Origin: Pseudomonadota bacterium
GTDB lineage: Bacteria; Pseudomonadota; Alphaproteobacteria; Acetobacterales; Acetobacteraceae
DNA: 64,000 nucleotides
Direction: 5' to 3'
Assembly (NCBI GenBank): GCA_021845985.1
Contig: JAJZES010000045.1
Location: forward strand, 1-64,000
Made by a program: the position numbers and the translations under genes. Shown here one piece after another: positions 39,476 through 47,740 of this stretch. A model generated the notes under the pieces. It made no database searches. It saw nothing but the letters and a program-made list of their open reading frames with translations, and was not told the origin of the DNA. Positions within the stretch are counted from its first letter, which is position 1. Each line of letters begins with the position of its first letter.

Positions 39476-40852
39476 TCAGGACGCCGTCGCCGGGGCTTCC
39501 GCGATCGTCACGCGATTGCGGCCCTCCCGCTTGGCGCGATACATCGCCCGGTCAGCGGCCTGCAGAATCTCCTCCGGCGAGACATCCGCCCGGTCGGTGC
39601 AGGCGGCGCCGATGCTGACCGTGAGGGTCAGCGGCGCGCCGCTGCCAGGCAGAAACGGCATCGCCTCGATCGCCTCGCGCAGCCGGTGTGCCGCCAGCGA
39701 CACTTCCTCCGCCGTCGCCGCCGGCATGACGATGACAAACTCCTCCCCGCCATAGCGGGCGACGCTGTCGAACACCCGCGTCCGGGTCCGCAGCAGCCGG
39801 GCAATCTGGCGCAGCGCCGCGTCGCCGGCGGCGTGGCCGAACCGGTCATTGACGCTTTTGAAGTGATCGACGTCGAGCAGCAGCACCCCCACCCCAGGCG
39901 GCTGCGCCGCGCCGAGCAGCGAATCGAGATGCCGCATCAGATAGCGCTGATTATAGAGACCGGTCAGCGGATCGGTCAGCGCCAGTTCCAGCGCCTCGCC
40001 GAGTGCGGCGCGCAGCCGGTCCTGGTAGATTTTGCGGCGGATTTGGTTGCGCGCCCGCACCCGCAATTCATTCTCGTCGAGCGGGCGGACGATCCAGTCA
40101 TTGGCGCCGAGATCGAACCCGCGCAGCAGCCGCGCCCGCTGCTCCGGCTCGGCGATCAGCAGCAGCGGCACCTCGCGCGTCGCCTCGGCGGCGCGCAGCC
40201 GCGCCGCCAGACGCAGCGGGTCCTCGGCAGCCATGGCAAGGCTGAGCACGATCAGGTCGAACGCCACGCTCTCGGTCAGCGCCATCGCCTCGGCCTCGTT
40301 GGTCGCCCGCCAGCCCTGCACCCCTTCAAGCGCCACCGCCTGCTGCACCGCGCGCGCGCCGGCGGCCCAGTCATCGATCACCAGCACCCGCGTCCCGGCG
40401 ACGCCCGGCACCGCCGCGGCATCGGCGGCCAGACCCAGCCGGTGCACCGTCGCGGCACGCAGGCGCAACTCGTCGAGCATGCGCTTGAGCCGCACCAGGC
40501 TGCGCATCCGCGCCAGCAGCGTGTCGTATTCCACCGGCTTGGTCAGGAAATCGTCGGCCCCGGCCTCCAGCCCGCGCAGCCGCTCGGTCGGGTCGCCGAG
40601 CGCCGTCACCATGACCACCGGGATATGCAGCGTCGCCGCATCGGCCTTCAGCCGCCGGCAGGTGTCGTAGCCGTCCATGTCCGGCATCATCACGTCGAGC
40701 AGGATCAGATCGGGCTGCCAGGTGCGCGCCGTCAGCAGCGCGGTGGCGCCGTCCGATGATGTTGCCACATGATAATATTCCGCATTCAGCTTGGCTTCGA
40801 GCAGCCGCGTGTTGGCCGGCACATCATCGACGATGAGAATGCGGGCGGTCAT
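39476..40852 (-). CDS. pleD: PleD-type response regulator diguanylate cyclase
   Basis: 458 residues from ATG 40852. Receiver 1 (1-120) has the acidic pair VDD at 8-10 and phosphoacceptor Asp53 in LLDVMMPDMDG. Receiver 2 (about 150-270) has VIDD, but the acceptor strand reads LIVLSLAM, with Ser in place of Asp, so it is an adaptor. The GGDEF domain has LTDPLTGLYNQRYL, DVDHFKSVND and active site RYGGEEF. An RVFD inhibitory site lies five residues ahead of GGEEF, so product feedback by c-di-GMP is expected. In Caulobacter PleD controls polar development and the motile-to-sessile switch. Confidence 0.95.
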   Translation of the reverse strand: MTARILIVDDVPANTRLLEAKLNAEYYHVATSSDGATALLTARTWQPDLILLDVMMPDMDGYDTCRRLKADAATLHIPVVMVTALGDPTERLRGLEAGADDFLTKPVEYDTLLARMRSLVRLKRMLDELRLRAATVHRLGLAADAAAVPGVAGTRVLVIDDWAAGARAVQQAVALEGVQGWRATNEAEAMALTESVAFDLIVLSLAMAAEDPLRLAARLRAAEATREVPLLLIAEPEQRARLLRGFDLGANDWIVRPLDENELRVRARNQIRRKIYQDRLRAALGEALELALTDPLTGLYNQRYLMRHLDSLLGAAQPPGVGVLLLDVDHFKSVNDRFGHAAGDAALRQIARLLRTRTRVFDSVARYGGEEFVIVMPAATAEEVSLAAHRLREAIEAMPFLPGSGAPLTLTVSIGAACTDRADVSPEEILQAADRAMYRAKREGRNRVTIAEAPATAS

Positions 40853-40983
40853 TGCGGCCCGTGGCCTCCTGCTCGGCGTCGTCTCGATCAGAATAGAAGC
40901 TGGCGGCGCCACGGCAAGAACTCTTCCACGCCGCGGCAAACCGCGCTAGCAGCCGCCGCTGTCAAGGCCGATGGAGCCTGTCC

Positions 40984-41580
40984 GTGCAGATCGTGTCACC
41001 GCCACCGCTTCGACAGGATCGGCCCGTGTCGAATCCGTGGATGTTCTTCCGGCGCTGGGTTGCCAACCCGCTGCAGATGGGATCGGTGGTGCCATCCTCG
41101 GCGGCGCTGTGCCGGCGCATCGTGCGGCATACCCGCTGGACCGACGATCAGGCGGTGCTGGAACTGGGCGCCGGAACCGGTGTCATCTCGCGCGCCCTGC
41201 TGCGTGCCGGCCTGCCGCCGGAGCGTCTGTTGGTGGTCGAGATCGTGCCCGCCATGGCGGCGCATCTGCGGCGCATGCTGCCCGGCGTCACCGTTATCGA
41301 AGGCGACGCGCGGGGGTTGGCGGAGATCGTGCCGACGCAGTGGCACGGCCGCATCGGCACGGTGATTTGCGGCATTCCGTTGGTGCTGCTGCCGCTGGCC
41401 GAGCAGCGCCGCTTCATCGACACCATCGACGCGGTGGCGCCCGGCAGCGGTTTTCTGCATTTCAGCTACTGCGCCACCTCGCCGCTGCCATGGCGGCGAC
41501 ACCGGCTGACGGCGCGGCGGGAAGCCTGGACGCCGCTCAATTTCCCGCCCGTCTCGGTGTGGCGCTACCAGCCCGCCTGA
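40984..41580 (+). CDS. SAM-dependent methyltransferase, PmtA/rRNA-dimethylase-like
   Basis: 198 residues from GTG 40984; GTG 41026 (SNPWMFFRRW) is also possible. Class I methyltransferase with motif I VLELGAGTGVISRALL, motif II VVEIVPAMAAHLRRML and a CGIPLVLLP post-motif. The start with WVANPLQMGSVVPSSAAL resembles phospholipid N-methyltransferases that make phosphatidylcholine, but the substrate is not provable from sequence. It is divergent from pleD with 131 bases between starts and followed by a long hairpin. Confidence 0.8.
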   Translation: MQIVSPPPLRQDRPVSNPWMFFRRWVANPLQMGSVVPSSAALCRRIVRHTRWTDDQAVLELGAGTGVISRALLRAGLPPERLLVVEIVPAMAAHLRRMLPGVTVIEGDARGLAEIVPTQWHGRIGTVICGIPLVLLPLAEQRRFIDTIDAVAPGSGFLHFSYCATSPLPWRRHRLTARREAWTPLNFPPVSVWRYQPA

Positions 41581-41585
41581 ACCGC

Positions 41586-41619
41586 CCGCGCCGGCCGCCG
41601 GCATGCGCCGCCGGCGCGG
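41586..41619 (+). terminator. Hairpin after methyltransferase gene
   Basis: A 10-base perfect stem (CCGCGCCGGC with GCCGGCGCGG) around a 14-base loop starts six bases after the stop at 41580. No T-run directly follows; AGTTTGTCAC comes 12 bases later. Confidence 0.5.
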
Positions 41620-41724
41620 CTGGGCGCTACAGTTTGTCACTGTCACGGGGCTTGAACCATGGCCAATCCATGCTTCCTTGATGCACTATCGGGTCTGCAC
41701 CGTGGAGGCTGGAGGGTGGCTGCG

Positions 41725-42330
41725 ATGACACTGCATCGGGGATTGGCACTGGTGGCAGTGGCCGGTGCGCTGGGCGTTTCGGCCTGCACGGTGGCGCCGC
41801 CGGACGGACCCAGCTTTGCCGCCATGCCCGGTCAGGGCAAGACCTATGTCCAGTTTCGCCAGGATGATGCCGTTTGCCGGCAGACCGCCGCGGCGGCCAA
41901 CGGCAACATGACGCCGGGCCAGGGCGCCACCCAGAGCGCGGTGGGCAGCGCCGCCGTCGGCACCGGCGTCGGCGCCATTGCCGGCGCGCTGCTCGGCGCG
42001 GCGGCCGGCAATGCCGGCGCCGGGGCGGCGCTCGGCGCCGGCGCAGGCCTGCTCGGCGGCAGCGCCGTCGGGGCCGGCAGCGCCCAGGTGTCGGCCGATG
42101 CTCTGCAGCGCAACTACGACGTGACTTATGCCCAGTGCATGGTCGCCGCCGGCGAGAGCGTGCCGAACCCGTCCGGGCCGCCGCCGTCGGGCTATCCGGC
42201 CTATCCGGGCTATGGCTATGCGCCGCCGATGGTCTATGCGCCGCCGCCGATGATCTACGGCCCGCCGATCGGCATTGGGCTTGGCTTCGGCTTTGGCGGC
42301 GGCTGGGGCGGCGGCTATCGCCGCTGGTAG
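41725..42330 (+). CDS. Glycine-zipper lipoprotein
   Basis: 201 residues from ATG 41725, with GGAGG motifs upstream. Signal peptide with lipobox GVSAC (Cys21). A Gln/Tyr-rich part with RQDDAVCRQTAAAANG precedes a long glycine zipper (residues about 70-125: AAVGTGVGAIAGALLGAAAG). YAQCMVAAGESVPNPSGPP follows, and a Tyr/Pro/Gly tail. The two central cysteines may form a disulfide. Such envelope lipoproteins are frequent in Acetobacteraceae; the role is unknown. It converges on the GT4 gene with seven bases between. Confidence 0.82.
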   Translation: MTLHRGLALVAVAGALGVSACTVAPPDGPSFAAMPGQGKTYVQFRQDDAVCRQTAAAANGNMTPGQGATQSAVGSAAVGTGVGAIAGALLGAAAGNAGAGAALGAGAGLLGGSAVGAGSAQVSADALQRNYDVTYAQCMVAAGESVPNPSGPPPSGYPAYPGYGYAPPMVYAPPPMIYGPPIGIGLGFGFGGGWGGGYRRW

Positions 42331-42337
42331 CCGAGGC

Positions 42338-43504
42338 TCAGGCCTCGGTGCGCCGCCGCCGCCGCGGCGGCCTGGCGACGGCGCGGGCGGCGCCGATCGC
42401 CTCCAGCCGGGCCAGCATGCGCAGGCCGACGGCGCGGTTGCCGAAGCCGCGCAGCACCTCCATCTGACCGCGCCGGGCGCGTTCGGCGCCGCGCGCCGGG
42501 TCGGCCAGCACCGCGCCGAGCAGGTCGAGCGCGTGGTCGATGTCCGGCTCGGCCCAGTTCTGCCCTTGCCAGTGCGGATAGGCGTCGCGTTCCACCGGCA
42601 CCAGCCGGCAGCGCACCGGCAGCGCATTCGCCTCGGTCATGAAGTCGAGATTGCCCGACCATGCGGTGCCGAGCGCCAGCCGCCCGAGCGCCATCGCCTC
42701 GGCCAGCCCGCGTCCAAACCCCTCCGCGCGGTGCAGCGAGACGAAACAGTCGCAGGCGGACACCAGACTGCGCACGCCGAGCTGATCGAGCGGGGTGTCG
42801 ATGATGCGGATCTGCGGATCGGCCCGCAGCTCGCCGGCCCAGCCGGTGGCGTCGCGCTCACCGTTTTTCACCTTCAGCACGAGCTGCGCGTCGAGAAACG
42901 GCGATTGCGCGCGCAGTCGGCGGAACAGTTCCAGCACAGCGAGCGGATTTTTGCGGCTGGCAAACGACGTCAGATCGAAGAAATGCAGCAGCACGAAGGC
43001 TGATTCGCGAATGGCGAAACTGCGCCGCGGCAGTTTCGGGCCGCACGGCGGCTCGACCGACTGGCCGATCAGGTGGCTCATCACGCCGGCGGTCGCCAGA
43101 CTGTCCTGGATGAATGCCGACAGCGCCCAGACCTCGTCGAAGCGGCCGAGCCGCACCGCCCATTGCTTGGGATAGACGGGCAATTCCCAGGCCGGGACGA
43201 TGATGTTGTAGCCGGCGGCAAAATCGCCGCCGCGCCCGGCGAAGGCGTCGATGACGCTGTCCACCTCGTCGCCGTTGACGTGAAAGATGCGGATGCCGCC
43301 GGGCGCGTCGCGCCGCTCATGCCCGTCGATCAGCGCGTGGTGGTCGGCGTCGCCACGCTGGGCGTAGCGGAAGATGTCGAGCACGCCGCAATCAATGTAG
43401 GCGGCAGCGCAGGCGGCGATGTGGCTGCGCATCTGCTCGCCCATGCCGATTGGCGCGAACGGATGGCCGATCAGGGTGACCTGCATGTCATCGAGCGGCG
43501 TCAT
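42338..43504 (-). CDS. GT-B glycosyltransferase (GT4-like)
   Basis: 388 residues from ATG 43504, one base overlapping the stop of the upstream gene (TGATG). The N-terminal half has VTLIGHPFAPIGMGEQMRS. The C-terminal donor half has LLHFFDLTSFASRKNPLAVL, IRIIDTPLDQLGVRSLVSAC and the donor block CFVSLHRAEGFGRGLAEAMA. A DFMTEANALPV segment follows. This is the architecture of GT4 glycosyltransferases acting on lipid-linked or surface glycans. It is the last gene of the minus-strand polysaccharide cluster. Confidence 0.86.
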   Translation of the reverse strand: MTPLDDMQVTLIGHPFAPIGMGEQMRSHIAACAAAYIDCGVLDIFRYAQRGDADHHALIDGHERRDAPGGIRIFHVNGDEVDSVIDAFAGRGGDFAAGYNIIVPAWELPVYPKQWAVRLGRFDEVWALSAFIQDSLATAGVMSHLIGQSVEPPCGPKLPRRSFAIRESAFVLLHFFDLTSFASRKNPLAVLELFRRLRAQSPFLDAQLVLKVKNGERDATGWAGELRADPQIRIIDTPLDQLGVRSLVSACDCFVSLHRAEGFGRGLAEAMALGRLALGTAWSGNLDFMTEANALPVRCRLVPVERDAYPHWQGQNWAEPDIDHALDLLGAVLADPARGAERARRGQMEVLRGFGNRAVGLRMLARLEAIGAARAVARPPRRRRRTEA

Positions 43505-46266
43505 CACGCCCACCGCTTGGCGGCAACCGCGTCGCGCAGCGCTTCCAGCCAGCGATGGCCGAAGCCGGTATCGGGTTCCAGATGCGCGCCCTCGGCCCAT
43601 TCGTTCCACGCATTGACGAACAGCAAGCGCTCCTCGCCGACCAGGAACTGGCGGATTTCCTCGATCTTTTCCTCGGCATAGACGCGGAACGCCTCCGGCG
43701 TCGCGCCGTCGAAGCTGGTGCCCTGCATCGGCTGGCGCGGCGTGTTGTCCCAACTCGGGAACACCGCCGGATAGCGCGCATAGGGCACCGATTCGCGGCG
43801 GCAGAAGGCGCGCACCGTCTGCGGATAGTCATAGCGGTAGCCGTGCCAGCCGGGCTTGACGATGTCGGCGCCGGTTTCCGCCGGCACCGCACGGCCATGC
43901 GGCGGAAACTCGACGCAGGCGTCGAAGCCGAGATCGACCGGGCGCAACCGCCGATCGACCGCCTCCATGCTCTCGACATAGACCAGTTGCACGCCGGGGA
44001 ACCCGGCGGCGGCGAAGGCGGCGCGGCAGGCGGCGGCGAAGCCGGGCGCATCGGGCAGCAGCAGCGGCCGATAGACCAGGAACAGCGGCCGGCCATTGAC
44101 CCGCAGATAGCGCGGGTCGGCGGCGTCGCGCACCGCATCGGCGATGATCGCCGCCAGCGTCGCCGGATCATAGCTCTGCTCGATGAGGATTTCGTGCTCG
44201 CCGCCGTCCCAGTGCTTGGTCCAGTTCTCGTTGGCCCAGCACAGGCACCAGTGAAACGGCAGGGTGGGATCGCCGCGCACCACGTCGAGCGTCGCGCCGA
44301 GCACCCGGCGGCTGCCGAAATTGTAGTAATAGACGCAGAAGCCTTCGATGCCGTAGCGCCGCGCCAGCGTCGCCTGGCGGCGCAGCGAATCGGCCGTGCG
44401 CAGATCGTAGAAGCCGAGATCGGCCGGCAGATGCGGCTGATAATGCCCGGCATAGCTCGGCCGCGCCTTGACCACGTTGGTCCATTCGGTGAAGCCGCTG
44501 CCCCACCAAAGATCGTTTTCCGGCGTCGGATGAAACTGCGGCAGGTAGAAGGCGATCGGCCGCACCGCGTCGAGCCGGGTCAGCATCTCGCCCCAGCGTT
44601 CCGCCAGCTTCTGCTGGTTGCGCGCCACGCTGCGCAGCTTACGGCTCTGCGACTGGCGGTTGGTCGAGACGCTGAGATGATGCACGACAACCGCCTGGTG
44701 AACGTAGCGGACCCGATGGCCGGCGGCGATCAGCCGCAGACAGAGATCGGCGTCCTCGCAATAGGCCGGATGGAACGCCTCGTCGAACAGCACGTCGCCG
44801 ACCGCGGCGCGCCGCAGCAGCAGCGCCGCACCCGAGCAATAGGTGACGTCGCGGTCGCGGTTGAAGCCGGCTTCGTCGGGATCGGCGAACAGCCCGACCA
44901 TGCCGCTTTCACCGTTCGGGCGGATGAAGCAGCCGGCTTCTTGCAGCCGTCCGTTCGGATACAGCAGCTTGGGACCGGCCGCGGCGACCGTCGGGTCGGC
45001 GTCGAGAGCGGCCACCAGACGGTCGATGGCGCCCGGCAGCACCTGCGCATCGTTGTTGAGCAGCAGCACGTAGTCGCCGCGGCAATGGGCATAGGCGGCG
45101 TTGCAGTTGCGTACGAAGCCGATATTGCGCTTGTGGCGCAGGCGGACGAGGTTGGCGACCGCAGCGAAGCCGGCCATTGCCGGATCGGGCGAGGCGTCGT
45201 CGGCCAGCACCACCTCGAACGGCACCGCCGGCGGCGCCGCGGCGATGGCGGCGATGCAGTCGGCGGTGTGGCTGAACTCGTTATAGGCCGGGATCAGCAC
45301 CGAGACGCGTGGCGCCGCCACCGCCGCGAAGCCGATCGCCGCCAGCCCGCCCGGCGGCACCGCCAGCGCCGCCATCGCCGGGGGCCGTGGCGTCACCGCA
45401 TCCTTGCGCTCCTGCTGCGCGTCGTCGAGCAGCCGGCGCATGGTCAGAAACTTGCCGACCAGCGTTGCCGCATCGACCGGAAACGCATCGGCGACGGCGA
45501 GCACCTCGCTCGGCCCGGCCGGCGCCGCCGGCGTGGCGGCCATGCGTTCGGCCGGGATCTGGCGTCCCTCGCGCCGTCCATTGGTCAGATAATGCCGCAG
45601 CGGCGGCACGCCGGCATCGGCGACATCGGTGTAGCGCCGCCGGTAGAGCCGGCCGTCGAAGGCGGGGCCGGCCTGCCGCCCCTCGGCGTCGCCGACGATG
45701 ACGAAATGGCGCAGCGCGCCATAGCGGTCTTTCGGCGCATCAGGATGATTGGCGGCGTACCAATCCGGGTCGAGCCAGCGGTTCGGCCGGTGGCCGGCGG
45801 CCAGCCCGGCGGCGAGAAAATGCCGCAATTGGGCGCCCGGCGCCGCCTGATACTCGGCGGCGTACCAGGCCGGATCGAAATAGGGCGACGGCGGCGCGCG
45901 GTCATTCTCCAGCAGGTCGAGCAGGCGTGCCATCTGGCGCGGCTGGCCGAGCGCCATCGGGTCTTCGTTGGTGATGAAACTCAGATCGACCAGCGGATGC
46001 GGCGAGCGCAGCACAGCAAAGCCGATGTCGATGAAATGCAGCAGCGGGTCCTGGTGTTCCTCGAACACCTCGGGATTGGTGGCGAGGTAGAAGTCGCGGT
46101 CGAAATACGCCGACAGCGGCGGCCGGGCGAGCGGCCGGCGCGACAGGTAGCGGACCACCGTGCTGATGTCGCCGCGGCCGCCGCCCAAGGCGGCGCGGAA
46201 GGCACCCTCCTCGACGAACGGCGAGCACAGCAGCCGGTGCGCCCGCATCAGCTCGTCGGTTTTCAT
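43504..46266 (-). CDS. Giant NPDV-repeat / GT2 / GH99-like (WbsX) fusion
   Basis: 920 residues from ATG 46266 (GTG 46272 possible). Residues about 50-250 hold several diverged copies of a Y-x6-P-(D/E)-V ... H-(F/Y)-x3-G-x-x-x-G-R repeat. A GT2 domain spans about 318-560 (VSVLIPAYNEFSHTADC, VLADDASPDP, DYVLLLNNDAQVLPG, CEDADLCLRL). From about 565 a GH99-like/WbsX domain runs IAFYLPQFHPTPENDLWWG, SGFTEWTNVVKARP, CWANENWTKHWDG and ends FVNAWNEWAEGAHLEPD. WbsX-type domains occur in O-antigen and rhamnan clusters. Co-occurrence in one chain suggests a bifunctional assembly/trimming enzyme; direct proof is lacking. Confidence 0.88.
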   Translation of the reverse strand: MKTDELMRAHRLLCSPFVEEGAFRAALGGGRGDISTVVRYLSRRPLARPPLSAYFDRDFYLATNPEVFEEHQDPLLHFIDIGFAVLRSPHPLVDLSFITNEDPMALGQPRQMARLLDLLENDRAPPSPYFDPAWYAAEYQAAPGAQLRHFLAAGLAAGHRPNRWLDPDWYAANHPDAPKDRYGALRHFVIVGDAEGRQAGPAFDGRLYRRRYTDVADAGVPPLRHYLTNGRREGRQIPAERMAATPAAPAGPSEVLAVADAFPVDAATLVGKFLTMRRLLDDAQQERKDAVTPRPPAMAALAVPPGGLAAIGFAAVAAPRVSVLIPAYNEFSHTADCIAAIAAAPPAVPFEVVLADDASPDPAMAGFAAVANLVRLRHKRNIGFVRNCNAAYAHCRGDYVLLLNNDAQVLPGAIDRLVAALDADPTVAAAGPKLLYPNGRLQEAGCFIRPNGESGMVGLFADPDEAGFNRDRDVTYCSGAALLLRRAAVGDVLFDEAFHPAYCEDADLCLRLIAAGHRVRYVHQAVVVHHLSVSTNRQSQSRKLRSVARNQQKLAERWGEMLTRLDAVRPIAFYLPQFHPTPENDLWWGSGFTEWTNVVKARPSYAGHYQPHLPADLGFYDLRTADSLRRQATLARRYGIEGFCVYYYNFGSRRVLGATLDVVRGDPTLPFHWCLCWANENWTKHWDGGEHEILIEQSYDPATLAAIIADAVRDAADPRYLRVNGRPLFLVYRPLLLPDAPGFAAACRAAFAAAGFPGVQLVYVESMEAVDRRLRPVDLGFDACVEFPPHGRAVPAETGADIVKPGWHGYRYDYPQTVRAFCRRESVPYARYPAVFPSWDNTPRQPMQGTSFDGATPEAFRVYAEEKIEEIRQFLVGEERLLFVNAWNEWAEGAHLEPDTGFGHRWLEALRDAVAAKRWA

Positions 46267-46273
46267 CGGCACG

Positions 46274-46747
46274 TCACGCCTCGGCCATCACCGGCACGCG
46301 CAGCAGGTTGACCCACTCGGTGACCTCGGCGGTCAGCGCGGGATGCGGCACGCGCCCCTCGGCGGCGCCGGTGCCGAGATAATGCGCGCCGGCCCCAGCG
46401 ACATCGCCGCGCGCAATCGCCTCCGCCACGTCGGGATGGGAGCCGGTATAGTAGGCGTCATCGACCGCCACGGGGTGGCCGGCGCGGCCCTCGAAATAGC
46501 CGGTTTGCACGAAATGCTGGTGCAGATCGACAATCTGCCCGGCATCGGCGGCGGCGGCGATGTCGGGATAAGCGGTGCGGTAGAACTCGGCCGAGAACGG
46601 CATTGCCGCGATTGCCGCCTGGATGATCCGCCGCAGCACCGGCGCGTCGATCGCCACCTTGTGCCGTCCGTTCAACCGGGCGCGGTCGATCCGCATCGAA
46701 CGGAGCAATAAATCAACGTGTGGGAAATATTCGGAGGGTTGCACCAT
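46274..46747 (-). CDS. Small NPDV-repeat protein
   Basis: 157 residues from ATG 46747. After a 50-residue helical lead come two repeats of the same kind as in the glycosyltransferases. The first is FYRTAYPDIAAAADAGQ with HFVQTGYFEGR; the second is YYTGSHPDVAEAIARGD with HYLGTGAAEGR. No catalytic domain is present. It lies seven bases ahead of the fusion gene on the same strand, so it may be an assembly or docking partner. Function unknown. Confidence 0.72.
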   Translation of the reverse strand: MVQPSEYFPHVDLLLRSMRIDRARLNGRHKVAIDAPVLRRIIQAAIAAMPFSAEFYRTAYPDIAAAADAGQIVDLHQHFVQTGYFEGRAGHPVAVDDAYYTGSHPDVAEAIARGDVAGAGAHYLGTGAAEGRVPHPALTAEVTEWVNLLRVPVMAEA

Positions 46748-46780
46748 ACGCTCCCGCACGCCCGGCCGGCATTGTTGGTT

Positions 46781-47602
46781 CTAAGGGCCGGCGGGATGCG
46801 GTGCAACAACATCGGCGCCGATGGCATGACGTTCCGCCGCGCTGATGCCGCCGAGGTCGCGGCCCCAGCTCACCCCCTCGCGCAGCACCCGCGCCGGGAT
46901 GCCGGCGGCGATGACGTGCCGCGGCACGCAGCCGCGCACCAGTGCCCGCGCCCCGATCACCGATCCCATGCCGATGCGCTCGCAGCCGAGCAGCAGCGCG
47001 TCCTGGCCGAGCCAGACATGGCGCTCGATGATCGTTTCGGCGGGCGTGCGGTTGATGCGCGCCCCGCTGGCCAGATCGTGCAGCGCGTGCATGTCGTGGT
47101 TGCGCAGCCAGACACCGGAGGAGACCAGGGCATCGTCGCCGATCGCCGCCGCCACCCCGTCGCCCTGCATCTCAAGGCTCATGCCAACCGCGGTGGCGCC
47201 GGCGCCCCAGAACAGCACCTGCCGGTGGCTGCGCAGGAAGACATCGCCGAATGCAACGAAACCATCGCCAATATCGTTGAAAATCAGAGCGCAATTGGCA
47301 CCAAGTACACGTATCGCGGCGGTCAGGGTGCCGCTCCAGGTGCGGTTGTCGAGAAACAGCAGCGTGCCGGGCTGCGCCGTTTGCACCGATATCGCGCCGA
47401 CCGGCCGCGCCGCGTCGGTGACCGCAATGACGATCTCCGGCCCGCCGACATGGCGCAGCCCGAGCGCATGCGATTCGGCATCGCGGCCGTTCATCAGCAG
47501 GTAAGGCAGCGCCGCGTAGTGCTGGCGGGTGAGCGATGTCACCTCGGGCACCAGCACCCGCAGCAGGGCGGGTTCGGCGCCGATGCTCAATCCGGGGATC
47601 AT
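46781..47602 (-). CDS. Left-handed beta-helix acetyltransferase
   Basis: 273 residues from ATG 47602. The first half has no clear hallmark (SLTRQHYAALPYLLMNGRDA). The second half has the hexapeptide-repeat helix of O-acetyltransferases: VAAAIGDDALVSSGVWLRN, HDMHALHD, IIERHVWLGQDALLLGC, ERIGMGSVIGARALVRG and VIAAGIPARVLREG. The H-D-M-H motif supplies the catalytic His. Such enzymes O-acetylate surface polysaccharide. It is divergent from rfbB, the 138-base gap probably holding promoters for both. Confidence 0.8.
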   Translation of the reverse strand: MIPGLSIGAEPALLRVLVPEVTSLTRQHYAALPYLLMNGRDAESHALGLRHVGGPEIVIAVTDAARPVGAISVQTAQPGTLLFLDNRTWSGTLTAAIRVLGANCALIFNDIGDGFVAFGDVFLRSHRQVLFWGAGATAVGMSLEMQGDGVAAAIGDDALVSSGVWLRNHDMHALHDLASGARINRTPAETIIERHVWLGQDALLLGCERIGMGSVIGARALVRGCVPRHVIAAGIPARVLREGVSWGRDLGGISAAERHAIGADVVAPHPAGP

Positions 47603-47740
47603 CGGCGAAGTTTTGCGCCGGTGGCGCCCGCGGTCAAACGGCGCCGCAGCGGCGCAAGGCCAACATCGGCAAGCATTGCTCCGGCGCTGCCATCCTGCCA
47701 AGGTGCGTCGCTTGCAGCTCCGACGATGAGGCATTGTTCT

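Noticed and set aside
43555-46311. A 918-codon open frame on the plus strand
   Set aside because: It is antisense to the NPDV/GT2/GH99-like gene, which has strong domain motifs. The composition of the antisense product is Arg/Gln/His-rich without motifs.
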